DNA of 64,000 bases, taken from positions 1,302,001-1,366,000 of the forward strand of contig NZ_OZ244708.1 in assembly GCF_965218915.1 (NCBI RefSeq), in the 5' to 3' direction. Positions 8,731-17,676 of this stretch are shown piece by piece; position 1 is the stretch's first letter; each line of letters starts with the position of its first letter. Under the pieces are notes generated by a model, which worked only from the letters and a program-made list of their open reading frames with translations, did not search any database and was not told the origin of the DNA. Origin of the DNA: Novosphingopyxis sp965218915. Its GTDB lineage: Bacteria; Pseudomonadota; Alphaproteobacteria; Sphingomonadales; Sphingomonadaceae. A program made the position numbers and the translations under genes.

Positions 8731-9136
8731 AGTCGCTTTAACTCACGGGGACTATCCAAACGCATTCTGCATTTATCCTGTCCTACACGCCCCTGATCGG
8801 TTATAAGCACACTCGCTCTTTCCCACCGTCGATCCCCCCGATTCGCTCGCTCTGCGCGCCGCCTCTCACGCGCGTTCGCCGGGGAAGCGACAGGCACCCC
8901 CCGTGTCGCGCCCTTTGCGAACTTCCGCGCCGTTTTCGTGGCTCCGCACTTTCCCGCCCTGGACTGTGTGAAGCAGTGTGAAGCTGGCCCCCGCGAGCAC
9001 CCCCGCGGTTTCTCCCTCTGGACAGTGTGAAGCGTGTGAAGCTGGCGCTTGCCGCCCGCGCGCCGCACCCGCTTTCCACAGCTTTCGCGCGCCGCCGTCT
9101 GTCCCTTACGCGCCGCCGCTGCTATCCGGCGCGGCC
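8731..9136. other. Gene-free leader region before parC with a paired direct repeat
   Basis: About 400 bp without a convincing gene. At 8959-8987 and 9018-9045 a 28-bp unit recurs, each copy containing two GTGTGAAG octamers followed by CTGGC. An open frame runs through 8978-9136 into parC, but its composition (CEACEAGACRP) is non-protein-like, and parC homology starts at 9137. Confidence 0.55.
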
Positions 9137-11404
9137 ATGAGCGACGATACCACCCTGGATACGCCCGAAACCCCCAAGGACGAGTTCGACCAGATCGTCG
9201 ACAGCCCGTTCGATGCCGCGCTGTCCGAGCGCTATCTGGTCTATGCCATGTCGACGATCACCGCGCGCTCGCTGCCCGATCTGCGCGATGGCCTGAAGCC
9301 TGTTCACAGGCGTCTTCTCTGGGCGATGCGGCTGCTGCGGCTCGATCCGGCGCAGGGGTACAAGAAATGCGCGCGCGTGGTCGGCGACGTCATCGGCAAA
9401 TACCATCCGCATGGCGATCAGTCGGTGTACGACGCGATGGTGCGGCTCGCGCAGACCTTTTCGCTGCGCTACCCGCTGGTCGACGGGCAAGGCAATTTCG
9501 GCAATATCGACGGCGATAACGCCGCGGCCTATCGCTACACCGAAGCCAGGCTGACCAAGACGGCCATGCAGCTGATGGCCGGGCTGAACGAGAACGGCAC
9601 CGATTTTCGGCCCACCTACAACGGCGAGGACGAAGAGCCCGAGGTGATGCCGGGGCTGTTCCCCAACCTGCTGGCGAACGGCGCGGCCGGCATCGCGGTG
9701 GGCATGGCCACCTCGATCCCGTCGCACAACGTGCATGAGGTGCTCGACGCCGCGACGCTGCTGATCGAGCAGCCGGACGCTTCGCACGAGCAGCTGATGG
9801 CGATCGTGCGCGGCCCGGACTTCGCGACCGGCGGCGTGCTGGTCGACAGCGCGGACAGCATCGCGCTGGCGTACGAGACCGGGCGTGGCTCGTTCCGGGT
9901 GCGCGCGCGGTTCGAGATCGAGTGGCTGGAGCGCGGCGCGTGGCAGGCGGTGATCACCGAGATCCCCTATCAGGTGCAGAAGGGCAAGCTGATCGAGGGC
10001 ATCGCGAACCTGATCGGCGACCGCAAGCTGCCGATCCTGGCCGATGTGCGCGACGAGAGCGACGAGGCGATCCGCATCGTGCTGGAGCCCAAGAACCGCA
10101 CCGTCGACGCGCATCAGCTGATGAACGCGTTGTTCCGGATGAGCGATTTGGAGAGCCGCTTCTCGCTCAACATGAACGTGCTCGATGCCGCGCACACGCC
10201 GATGGTGATGGGGCTGGGCGAGGTGCTCAGGCACTGGCTCGCCCACCAAATCGAAGTGCTGCTGCGCCGCTCGCGCCACCGGCTGGAGGCGATCGACGCG
10301 CGGCTGGAGCTGCTCGAAGGCTATATCATCGCCTTCCTCAACCTCGACCGGGTGATCGCCATCATCCGCGCCGAGGACGAGCCCAAGCCGGTGCTGATGG
10401 AGGAGTTCCAGCTTACCGACCGGCAGGCCGAGGCGATCCTCAACATGCGGCTGCGGAGTTTGCGCAAGCTGGAGGAAATGGAGCTGAAGCGCGAGCGCGA
10501 CAAGCTGGCCGCCGAGCGCGAGGGGTTGGTGAAGCTGATCGACAGCCCGGCGCGCCAGCGCACGCGACTCAAGAAGGACATCGCCGAACTGCGCAAGGAC
10601 TATGCGGAAGACACCGCGCTGGGCGCGCGCCGCACCGGGCTGGAGGAGGCTGCGGCCACGATCGAGGTGCCGCTGGAGGCGATGATCGAGCGCGAGCCGG
10701 TGACGGTGATCGTGTCCAAACGCGGCTGGATCCGCGCGATGAAGGGGCATGGCAACGACGTGTCCGGCGTCAAGTTCAAGGAAGGCGATGAGCTCGAAGG
10801 CCATTTCGAGGCTCAGACCACCGACAAGCTGCTCGTCGCCACCGCGTCCGGGCGCTTCTACACGCTGGGCGCGGACAGACTGCCCGGCGCGCGCGGGTTC
10901 GGCGAGCCGATCGGATCGATGGTCGACATCGACGGCGGCAACGCAATCGTGCGGGTGCTGGCGGCACGCAAGGGCGGACGGCTGCTGCTGGCGGCATCGG
11001 GTGGGCGCGGCTTCGTGGCGCCGATGGACGATCTGATCGCCGAGACGCGCAAGGGACGTCAGGTGGTGAACCCCAAGGGCCAGGCGGTGCTCAAGGTGGT
11101 ACGCGAGGTGGGCGCGGGGGACGACCATGTCGCGGCGGTCGGCGACAACCGCAAGCTCGTCGTGTTCGCGCTGGCCGACATGCCGGAGATGACGCGCGGA
11201 CAGGGCGTGATGCTGCAGCGCTACAAGGATGGCGGATTGAGCGACGCGATCACGTTCCGGCTGGAGGATGGCCTCAGCTGGCCGATGGGCGGCGAGACCG
11301 GACGCACGCGCACCGAGATCGACCTGTTGCCGTGGCGCGTTGCGCGCGGCGCGGCGGGGCGGCTGCCGCCCAATGGGTTCCCCAAGGACAACTGCTTCGA
11401 TTGA
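9137..11404 (+). CDS. parC: DNA topoisomerase IV subunit A
   Basis: It cuts and rejoins DNA to decatenate sister chromosomes, with ParE supplying ATPase activity. The start MSDDTTLDTPETPKDEFDQI leads into the family-conserved ERYLVYAMSTITARSLPDLR. The catalytic tyrosine is Tyr134 in AYRYTEARLT. The carboxy-terminal half has beta-pinwheel repeats such as GRGFVAPMDDLIAETRKGRQ. I chose the ATG at 9137 because an upstream open extension has no homology-like character. At the quinolone-contact positions the helix reads HPHGDQSVYDAM, with Gln95 and Asp99 where E. coli ParC has Ser80 and Glu84. It converges on cca with a 7-bp gap. Confidence 0.96.
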   Translation: MSDDTTLDTPETPKDEFDQIVDSPFDAALSERYLVYAMSTITARSLPDLRDGLKPVHRRLLWAMRLLRLDPAQGYKKCARVVGDVIGKYHPHGDQSVYDAMVRLAQTFSLRYPLVDGQGNFGNIDGDNAAAYRYTEARLTKTAMQLMAGLNENGTDFRPTYNGEDEEPEVMPGLFPNLLANGAAGIAVGMATSIPSHNVHEVLDAATLLIEQPDASHEQLMAIVRGPDFATGGVLVDSADSIALAYETGRGSFRVRARFEIEWLERGAWQAVITEIPYQVQKGKLIEGIANLIGDRKLPILADVRDESDEAIRIVLEPKNRTVDAHQLMNALFRMSDLESRFSLNMNVLDAAHTPMVMGLGEVLRHWLAHQIEVLLRRSRHRLEAIDARLELLEGYIIAFLNLDRVIAIIRAEDEPKPVLMEEFQLTDRQAEAILNMRLRSLRKLEEMELKRERDKLAAEREGLVKLIDSPARQRTRLKKDIAELRKDYAEDTALGARRTGLEEAAATIEVPLEAMIEREPVTVIVSKRGWIRAMKGHGNDVSGVKFKEGDELEGHFEAQTTDKLLVATASGRFYTLGADRLPGARGFGEPIGSMVDIDGGNAIVRVLAARKGGRLLLAASGGRGFVAPMDDLIAETRKGRQVVNPKGQAVLKVVREVGAGDDHVAAVGDNRKLVVFALADMPEMTRGQGVMLQRYKDGGLSDAITFRLEDGLSWPMGGETGRTRTEIDLLPWRVARGAAGRLPPNGFPKDNCFD

Positions 11405-11411
11405 GGCGGGG

Positions 11412-12599
11412 CTAGAGCTGTTCGGCCACCAGCGCGTCGAGCCGGTCTGCGCCGGGGAAGTCTTCTTCTACCCAGCGTGCCTGGATGGCGTGCAGCTTGC
11501 GGCCGACCTCCGGGCCGGGCGCCAGCCCGCGCGCGATCAGGTCGCCGCCCTTGAGCGGGAAGCGCGGTGGGGTCCAGCCGGTCACCGCGGCCAGGGCAGC
11601 CTCCAGCGCATTGTCATCGGCGTAAAGCAGAAGGGCATCGCGCGCCACCTCGATCCCGTGCGCATAGGCGGCATGGCGCGGGCGTAGGATGGCCTTGCAC
11701 AGGATGCGGTCGCGCATCGCCTCGCGCTGCTTGCGCGACAGCTTGAGCCGCGCAGCCACATCGACGGCGACCGTCGTCTCGGCTGGCAGCAGCGCGAGCA
11801 GGCGGCGCAGCGCGTAGGGCGGGGTATCGTGCGCCTGTTCGCGGTCAATCAGGCGGTCCAGCAGGTCAGCGCTCGTCACTTCGGGCAGGATCGGCGCGAA
11901 GATGGCGCCGTCCAGCATGGCGCGCACCGCGAAGCGCGGATCGGCCAGCGCGAGCAGCTTGAGCAGCTCATCGGCAACGCGCTCGCGCGACAGCCCCTTG
12001 AGGCTGTTCGCCGCCGCCTTGCATGCGCCGTAAGCCTCCGTATCCAATTCGCTGCGCCCGAACCGTGCGAGAAAGCGGAAATAGCGCAGGATGCGCAGAT
12101 GATCCTCCGCGATGCGCGCCGCCGGATCGCCGATGAAGCGCAGCCGCTGCGCCGCCAGATCGTCGAGCCCGCCGAAATAGTCGGTGATCGCGCCGGTCTC
12201 GGGATCGGCGTAGAGCGCGTTGATCGTGAAGTCCCGCCGCGCCGCATCTTCGCGCCAGTCGTCCGAGAAGGAGACGGTGGCGCGGCGCCCGTCGGTCGAG
12301 ACGTCGCGGCGCAAGGTGGTGACCTCGAAAGGGCGTCCCTCGGCAACGGCGGTGACGGTACCGTGGTCGACGCCGGTCGGCACCGCTTTCAGCCCCGCCG
12401 CCTTCAGCCGCCGCATCACGTCTTCGGGGCGCAGCGGCGTGGCCAGATCGACATCGACCACCGCGCGGCCAAGCAGGCTGTCGCGCACCGCGCCGCCGAC
12501 GATGCGCGGGCGGTTCGCGCCATTGCTTAGCGCGGCGACGACGGCATGCAGCGCCGGATCGCGCCGCCAGTCGGCATCTGGCAGCGTCACTGGTCCCAT
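11412..12599 (-). CDS. cca: CCA tRNA nucleotidyltransferase
   Basis: It adds or repairs the 3' CCA of tRNAs. The class II head motif IVGGAVRDSLLGR is followed by the metal-binding DVDLAT, then the RRD-containing FEVTTLRRDVSTDGR and the RRDFTINALYADP motif. The 395-residue length lacks an HD phosphohydrolase domain, as usual in alphaproteobacteria. Its start overlaps the end of the NUDIX gene by 13 bases, making it the last gene of a DUF1285-NUDIX-cca operon. Confidence 0.95.
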   Translation of the reverse strand: MGPVTLPDADWRRDPALHAVVAALSNGANRPRIVGGAVRDSLLGRAVVDVDLATPLRPEDVMRRLKAAGLKAVPTGVDHGTVTAVAEGRPFEVTTLRRDVSTDGRRATVSFSDDWREDAARRDFTINALYADPETGAITDYFGGLDDLAAQRLRFIGDPAARIAEDHLRILRYFRFLARFGRSELDTEAYGACKAAANSLKGLSRERVADELLKLLALADPRFAVRAMLDGAIFAPILPEVTSADLLDRLIDREQAHDTPPYALRRLLALLPAETTVAVDVAARLKLSRKQREAMRDRILCKAILRPRHAAYAHGIEVARDALLLYADDNALEAALAAVTGWTPPRFPLKGGDLIARGLAPGPEVGRKLHAIQARWVEEDFPGADRLDALVAEQL

Positions 12600-13171
12600 G
12601 TGAGCCTGCGCGACAGATTGGCGATGATCCCGGCGGTGACGCCCCAGATGCGGCGGCCGTGCCAGTCCATGTCGTAATAGGTCCGGCTTGCCCCGCGCCA
12701 GACGCCGGTCTTGCGCTCCGCATTGCCGCGATCGAGCAGCCAGGCGAGCGGTACCTCGAACCAGTCGGCAACCTCGTCGGGGCAGGGGGTGAGATCGAGA
12801 TCGGGCGGCACCAGCGCGATGACGGGCACGATGCGAAAGCCGCTGCCCGACAGATAGGGCTCGGCGGTGCCGATCACCTCGACCTGCGCCGGCGGAATGG
12901 CGAGCTCTTCCTCGGCTTCGCGCAACGCCGCGCTCACGGCGTTATGCTCGTCCTCGGGCTCCAGCTTGCCGCCCGGAAACGCGACCTGTCCGGCATGGCT
13001 GCGCAGCCATTCGGGCCGCTGCGTCAGGATGACGCCGGGCGCAGCGCGCCGCGTGATCGGCACCAGCACCGCGGCTTCACGGTAGCCGCCTTCGGGCGCG
13101 CCGAAATCGGCCTCGTCCTCATGCGGGGCATCGGCGGCCAGCGCTCGGGCAAGCTGGGCGGCGAGGCTCAT
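12587..13171 (-). CDS. NUDIX hydrolase, CoA pyrophosphatase type
   Basis: This 194-residue protein carries the NUDIX box GGKLEPEDEHNAVSAALREA followed by EEEL, preceded by RSHAGQVAFPGG as in CoA pyrophosphatases (NudL/YeaB family), which hydrolyse coenzyme A to phosphopantetheine and 3',5'-ADP. The ATG at 13171 was chosen because it overlaps the DUF1285 stop (ATGA) and gives the normal length; sequence further upstream in this frame is non-homologous. The exact nucleotide substrate is inferred. Confidence 0.9.
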   Translation of the reverse strand: MSLAAQLARALAADAPHEDEADFGAPEGGYREAAVLVPITRRAAPGVILTQRPEWLRSHAGQVAFPGGKLEPEDEHNAVSAALREAEEELAIPPAQVEVIGTAEPYLSGSGFRIVPVIALVPPDLDLTPCPDEVADWFEVPLAWLLDRGNAERKTGVWRGASRTYYDMDWHGRRIWGVTAGIIANLSRRLTWDQ

Positions 13172-13731
13172 GCCGATGGACCCAGCGCGAAATATGCGCC
13201 GCCGCTCCAGACGCCGAGGCGCTCGGGATCGGCGGCCAGCGCGATCTCGGCGAGTTCGTAATAGACCGGACGGGCGATGCGCGCCTCGAGCCCGCGCCGG
13301 ACATGCAGATAGAGCCGGGGTTCGTCTTCGCTGCCGCCGAAGCGGAGTGGGTGGTCCGGCCCGGCGATCACGATGTCGTCGGTGTTCAGGCGAAAGCTGA
13401 GCGTCGCCGTCTCGCCGCCGCCTTCCACGCGCAGCTCCACCGCCTGGAACGGCGCTTCCTCCACCGTGATCCATTGCTTCTCATAGGGCAGAACGAGGGC
13501 GAAGCGCCCGTCCGGCTCCTTGCGCAACAGGCGTGAAAAGGCGCGGACCATGGCCGGGCGGCCGATCGGCGCGCCATCATGATACCAGCCCCCCTCGCTG
13601 TCGATCCGCATCAGGCTGTCCGACGCGGCGTCCGGATGCCAGTCCTGCACCGGCGGCAGATCGCGGCCTTCGGCGAGCCGGGCGATGGCGTCGGGGCTCA
13701 GGCTGGCAAGATCGGGCGCATCATAGGGCAT
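13168..13731 (-). CDS. DUF1285 domain protein
   Basis: This 187-residue protein is recognisable as DUF1285 by PPVQDWHPD, GGWYHDGAPIGRPAMVRAFS and DIVIAGPDHPLRF. It has no signal peptide or membrane segment. Its function is not established. It is the first gene of a translationally coupled operon (4-base overlap with the NUDIX gene, then cca), an arrangement I recognise as common in alphaproteobacteria. Confidence 0.88.
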   Translation of the reverse strand: MPYDAPDLASLSPDAIARLAEGRDLPPVQDWHPDAASDSLMRIDSEGGWYHDGAPIGRPAMVRAFSRLLRKEPDGRFALVLPYEKQWITVEEAPFQAVELRVEGGGETATLSFRLNTDDIVIAGPDHPLRFGGSEDEPRLYLHVRRGLEARIARPVYYELAEIALAADPERLGVWSGGAYFALGPSA

Positions 13732-13858
13732 GGCTGGTCAGATAGAGCGCGAGATGCGGCTTGCCAATGCGCCGCCGCTGGCGGACAAGCTGCGCGTGAA
13801 ACCGGAGCGATGCCAAGGGCGTTGAAACTTCGACGGAAGCAGGCAAGGGGAAGAGCCC

Positions 13859-14716
13859 ATGGACGACAGCAATCAGGAGAGCGCAGCGAGCACCGCCGGC
13901 AGCACTCCCAAAAGCGCCGCCGGCAAGCCCGCGCTCATCAAGCGCGATCCGTTCGGGCTGCTGGTGCTGATCCTCGGCGCGGGCGCAGGGTTATGGGGGC
14001 TGTTCTCGGCGGTCGGCACTGGTTGGGGATTCTGGGATTATGTCTCGGGTCTGACCGGGGTGAAATACGCCTTCTTCCTCGCGATTTTCACGCTGGTGAT
14101 CGCCATCGCCGTGTTCTTCTGGCGCCGCCGCAAGGGTATGCGCAACCGGATGCCCCGGCTCATCATCGGCGCGCTCTCGGCGGCGATCTTTGCGGGCTAC
14201 ATCGGCTACTGGCTGATGGTGGGCAGTTCGCTCCCCGCGATCCACGACATCTCGACCGATCTGGCCGATCCGCCGCAGTTCACCGCGCTGAAGGTTCGCG
14301 CCGACAATTGGGATGCGATTCCGGGTGCGGACGATAGCGACATGACGGGGCTCTCGCCGCGCCAGCGCTGGGCGCTGCTCCACCAGAAGGGCTATGCCGA
14401 CATCCGCTCGGTGAGGGTCAATGTGCCGGTTGCCGATGTGATCGCGGCGGCCGACCGGCTGGCGGAGGACCGCGGCTGGGATATCGTGGCGGCCGATCAG
14501 GCGCGCGGCAGGCTGGAGGCGACCGCCACCGTGTCCGCCTTCCGCTTCAAGGACGATATCGTGCTGCGCGTGCGTCCGGCCGCGGGCGGGCAGGGCTCGA
14601 TCATCGACATGCGCTCGGTCAGCCGCGTCGGGCAGAGCGATCTGGGTGTGAATGCCGAGCGTGTGCGCAGCTTCCTGTCGGATCTGTCGGGCACGACGAC
14701 CGCCACGACCCGCTGA
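13859..14716 (+). CDS. DUF1499 family membrane protein
   Basis: This 285-residue protein has three hydrophobic segments in its first 130 residues (FGLLVLILGAGAGLWGLFSA, YAFFLAIFTLVIAIAVFFW, LIIGALSAAIFAGYIGYWLM). A soluble DUF1499 domain follows (DISTDLADPPQFTALK through RVRPAAGGQGSIIDMRSVSR). DUF1499 proteins are of unknown function. The divergent neighbour is the DUF1285 operon. The next gene, extensin-like, starts only a few bases downstream and is probably co-transcribed. Confidence 0.85.
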   Translation: MDDSNQESAASTAGSTPKSAAGKPALIKRDPFGLLVLILGAGAGLWGLFSAVGTGWGFWDYVSGLTGVKYAFFLAIFTLVIAIAVFFWRRRKGMRNRMPRLIIGALSAAIFAGYIGYWLMVGSSLPAIHDISTDLADPPQFTALKVRADNWDAIPGADDSDMTGLSPRQRWALLHQKGYADIRSVRVNVPVADVIAAADRLAEDRGWDIVAADQARGRLEATATVSAFRFKDDIVLRVRPAAGGQGSIIDMRSVSRVGQSDLGVNAERVRSFLSDLSGTTTATTR

Positions 14717-14723
14717 GCGAGCC

Positions 14724-15458
14724 TTGCCGCGGACGATCAAACGCCTCGTCCGCAGCGGCATCCTTCTCGCCATCATCGCCGGGCTGGCACTGACCGGCTA
14801 TGTGGTCGTGCGCGATCGGCCGCAGGATGTGCCTTGGACCGAGCTCGATCTGAGCCAGCCGATCGGCGCGTTCACGGGCCGCAAGCTGGCCGCGCTGAAC
14901 GGGGATTTCCCGCAATGCCGCGCGCTGCTCGACCGCGCCGGGGTGGATTACAGCGTCAGACCGCCACGCGGGGAGGGGCAATGCGTCGAGGAGAATGGGC
15001 TGATCCCGAAGCCCGGCGGCGCGACCGCGATCCGCTACAACCCCGCTTCGGTTGCGCCGAGCTGCCCCGTGGTGACCGGGCTGGCGCTGTGGGAATGGCA
15101 GGTGGTGCAGCCCGCCGCGCGCCAATATCTGGGTTCCGGCGTCAAGAGCATCGGCCATTTCGGCGCCTATAGCTGCCGCCGCATGTACGGCGCGTCCGAG
15201 GGGCAGTGGAGCGAGCACGCGACCGGCAATGCCATCGACATCGCCGGCTTCACGCTGGAAAACGGGCGAACGGTGAGTGTGCTGGCGGACTGGAACGAGG
15301 GCAGCGCCGACGAGCAGGCGTTTCTGCGCGCGGTGCGAGACGGGGCCTGCGACCTATTCGCGACGGTGCTATCGCCCGATTACAACGCCGCCCATGCCAA
15401 TCATTTTCACCTCGACCAAGCCGATCGCGGCGAGATGGGCTGGCGCGCTTGCCGCTGA
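14724..15458 (+). CDS. Extensin-like C-terminal domain protein (LAS-type peptidase fold)
   Basis: The protein has one amino-terminal membrane anchor (GILLAIIAGLALTGYVVV) followed by an extensin-like domain. The motifs HFGAYSCRRMYG, SEHATGNAIDIAGF and AAHANHFHLD supply the His, Asp and HxH residues expected for a zinc LAS (VanY-like) peptidase, so it may trim peptidoglycan cross-links; this is inference. No ATG gives a sensible start. I chose the TTG at 14724, just after the DUF1499 stop, because an earlier ATG lies well inside that gene. Confidence 0.8.
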   Translation: MPRTIKRLVRSGILLAIIAGLALTGYVVVRDRPQDVPWTELDLSQPIGAFTGRKLAALNGDFPQCRALLDRAGVDYSVRPPRGEGQCVEENGLIPKPGGATAIRYNPASVAPSCPVVTGLALWEWQVVQPAARQYLGSGVKSIGHFGAYSCRRMYGASEGQWSEHATGNAIDIAGFTLENGRTVSVLADWNEGSADEQAFLRAVRDGACDLFATVLSPDYNAAHANHFHLDQADRGEMGWRACR

Positions 15459-15516
15459 GACGCGCGCATTTCCCATGCTTGTCAGGTCGCGGCAGCCGCG
15501 TTATTGGGGCGCTGAT

Positions 15517-15590
15517 GCGGGCGTGATGTAGTGGTAGCCTGTCAGCTTCCCATGCTGATCGTGCGGGTTCGATTCCCGCCGCCCGCTCCA
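15517..15590 (+). tRNA. tRNA-Gly (anticodon CCC)
   Basis: The 74-nt sequence folds as a cloverleaf: acceptor GCGGGCG pairs with CGCCCGC, the anticodon stem TCAGC/GCTGA encloses loop TTCCCAT (anticodon CCC), and the T arm GCGGG-TTCGATT-CCCGC is standard. The 3' CCA is encoded. It lies between the extensin-like gene and the convergent Rieske gene. Confidence 0.97.
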
Positions 15591-15612
15591 CAAAACCTTG
15601 ATCGATATATAC

Positions 15613-16272
15613 CTAGCTGACCTGCCAGCGGCAGCTTTGTCCGCTGACGCAGACACCGGTGCGCGCGTCGAAGCGATAGCCGTGCCAGGGGCAGGTGACG
15701 ATCCCGGCGTCATCGGGCTCGGCGGTGAGTGGCAGACCCCAATGCGGGCAGCGCAGCGGAATGTCGGTCTCGCTGCCGTCGGCCATGGTCACCGTCTTCC
15801 GCTCGCGCAAGCCTTGCGCGCCTGCCGCCAAGGCTTCGGCCCGCGCGATCATCATCGCCTCGTCCTCGTCATAGAGCCTGGCGTAGAGCGCGCGGTAATA
15901 GTCCGCCATCGCCGCGCGCTTGTCCTCGGGCACGTCCGCCATGCGGAATTCCACCGCGACGTGGCATCGGTCCGGCCCGCGTGTGCTGGCCAGCGAAACG
16001 ATCTCGCTGGCGACCTCGCCCGCCACGCGGGTGCGGGTGACCCAGCTCGCTTCCTCGCGGTCGAGCCGCAGATCGAGCGCCACCTTCATCCCGCCCGCGA
16101 GCCGCGCGTCCGCGGTCCAGCCGGTTTCGTCCGCGTCGATCACCTCGATCGCTTCGAAGCTGCTGTCGTGCAGATGGGGCAAATGCTCCCAGTCGAGCGC
16201 ATTCTCGAACAGACGCTCGATGCCTGCGCCCAGTTCGCGCCGGTAATAGCCGATCGTCTCCAGTTCGCGCAT
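15613..16272 (-). CDS. Rieske [2Fe-2S] protein with amino-terminal SRPBCC oxygenase-like domain
   Basis: This 219-residue protein has a Rieske cluster motif at its carboxy end (CPHWG, Cys175/His177, and CPWHGY, Cys194/His197). Its first 150 residues resemble the catalytic domain of Rieske oxygenases: ENALDWEHLPHLH gives Asn24, Asp27, His30 and His35 in the N-x2-D-x2-H-x4-H spacing, with a distal Asp137 in YDEDEAMM. Classical Rieske oxygenases carry these domains in the opposite order and are about twice as long. It begins 12 bp after the stop of the PQQ-type dehydrogenase, so the two are probably co-transcribed. Substrate unknown. Confidence 0.82.
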   Translation of the reverse strand: MRELETIGYYRRELGAGIERLFENALDWEHLPHLHDSSFEAIEVIDADETGWTADARLAGGMKVALDLRLDREEASWVTRTRVAGEVASEIVSLASTRGPDRCHVAVEFRMADVPEDKRAAMADYYRALYARLYDEDEAMMIARAEALAAGAQGLRERKTVTMADGSETDIPLRCPHWGLPLTAEPDDAGIVTCPWHGYRFDARTGVCVSGQSCRWQVS

Positions 16273-16284
16273 GGGTGCGTCGGC

Positions 16285-17466
16285 TCAGGACGCGGCGGCC
16301 GGGGCGGGGGTCAGCTTCAGCAGTCGGCCGCGCGAGCCGTCGCTACCATCTTCCAGCAGCCACAGCGCGCCTTGCGGGCCCTGCTCGACCTCGCGAATGC
16401 GCGCGCCCATGTCCCACTGATCGCCCTTGGTCGCCGTCTGGTCGCTGACTTTCAGGCGGATCAGCGCCTTGCCGGATAGTCCGCCGAGGAACAGCGAATC
16501 CTTCCATTGGGGGAACAGGCTGCCGGTATAATAGACCAGGCTGGCAGGCGAGATGGACGGGTTCCAGAAGACTTTCGGCGGTTGATAGCCATCACCCGGC
16601 TTGTGATCGGGGATATCGGTGTCGTCATAGTCGCTGCCGTTGGAGGCGTTGGGCCAGCCGTAATTCTCGCCGCGCTTGATCAGGTTGACCTCGTCACCGC
16701 CCTTGGGACCCATCTCATTTTCCCACAGATTGCCATTGGGGGCAAAGGCGAGGCCGAGGATATTGCGGTGACCGTAGGACCAGACCTGCGCGCCGGAGCC
16801 GCCCTTGCCGGCGAAGGGATTGTCGGCGGGCACGCTGCCGTCCGGTTTCAGCCGCAGGACCGAGCCGAGATTGTTCGACAGATCCTGTGCCGGGGCGCCC
16901 TTCTGCCGCTCGCCCGAAGAGAGGAACATATATTGGCCGTCGAGCGAGAAGGCGATGCGGTGCGAGAAATGGCCGCGCCCGGTGACCTTGGGGTCCTGCC
17001 GCCAGATGATGCTCAGCCCGTCGATCGAACAGGCCATGGGCTGGCTGCAATTGAGCGCACCGCGCCCGACCACGGCGCCGCGCGTATCCCCCTGTCCGGC
17101 TTCGATCCAGCTCAGGTAAACCATCTTGTCACGGGCGAAATCGGGGCCGAGCACGACATCGCCAAGGCCGCCCTGACCACCAAAATCGACCTTCGGCGCG
17201 CCGCCGACATCGGCGATCTTCCCGCTTTGCGGGTCGACGATCTTGAGCATGCCCTTCTTCTCGGTCACCAGCAGCTTGCCATCGGGCAGAAACGTCATAG
17301 CCCAGGGCTCGTTGAAATCGGCCACGGCGGTTTCCTGAAACGGTTTTCCGGTGTTCAGCGCACCGGGTTCCTGAGCGCTCGTATCACTGGCGACGGCCTT
17401 GTCGGTCGAACCGTTGCACGCGGCCAGGATGAAGGGCAGGGCGGCGATGGCAAGCATGGCTTTCAT
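16285..17466 (-). CDS. PQQ-dependent sugar dehydrogenase-type lipoprotein
   Basis: It is a six-bladed beta-propeller of the soluble aldose/sorbosone dehydrogenase (YliI/Asd) family. Supporting segments are FNEPWAMTFLPDGKLLVTEK, SHRIAFSLDGQYMFLSSGER, VWSYGHRNILGLAF and WENEMGPKGGDEVN. From the ATG at 17466 the protein is 393 residues with a lipobox (ALPFILAAC), so it should be an envelope lipoprotein oxidising sugars with PQQ. An open extension upstream of 17466 is non-homologous and was dropped. No PQQ synthesis genes are in the window. Confidence 0.9.
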   Translation of the reverse strand: MKAMLAIAALPFILAACNGSTDKAVASDTSAQEPGALNTGKPFQETAVADFNEPWAMTFLPDGKLLVTEKKGMLKIVDPQSGKIADVGGAPKVDFGGQGGLGDVVLGPDFARDKMVYLSWIEAGQGDTRGAVVGRGALNCSQPMACSIDGLSIIWRQDPKVTGRGHFSHRIAFSLDGQYMFLSSGERQKGAPAQDLSNNLGSVLRLKPDGSVPADNPFAGKGGSGAQVWSYGHRNILGLAFAPNGNLWENEMGPKGGDEVNLIKRGENYGWPNASNGSDYDDTDIPDHKPGDGYQPPKVFWNPSISPASLVYYTGSLFPQWKDSLFLGGLSGKALIRLKVSDQTATKGDQWDMGARIREVEQGPQGALWLLEDGSDGSRGRLLKLTPAPAAAS

Positions 17467-17676
17467 GGGATGTCCTCGAGTCGTTTGGCACCGGCGTGGC
17501 GGTAGATGGGGTGAAGGGCTAACGCGGTGCGCGCTTTGGCGGTTGCATCGCGCGTCATCGCCATCTATATCCTCACTCGTTCCCGACATTGCGAAGACGA
17601 TTGCGGGGCCGCCTCCGAAAGGGCGCGGCGGCGACCGGCTTTGCCTGTTCGGGGAACCTGATATTCAAGGAGCCCA

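Noticed and set aside
8978..9136. A 53-codon amino-terminal extension of parC
   Set aside because: It translates a direct-repeat region rich in Cys, Pro and Ala and lies before the normal family start at 9137.
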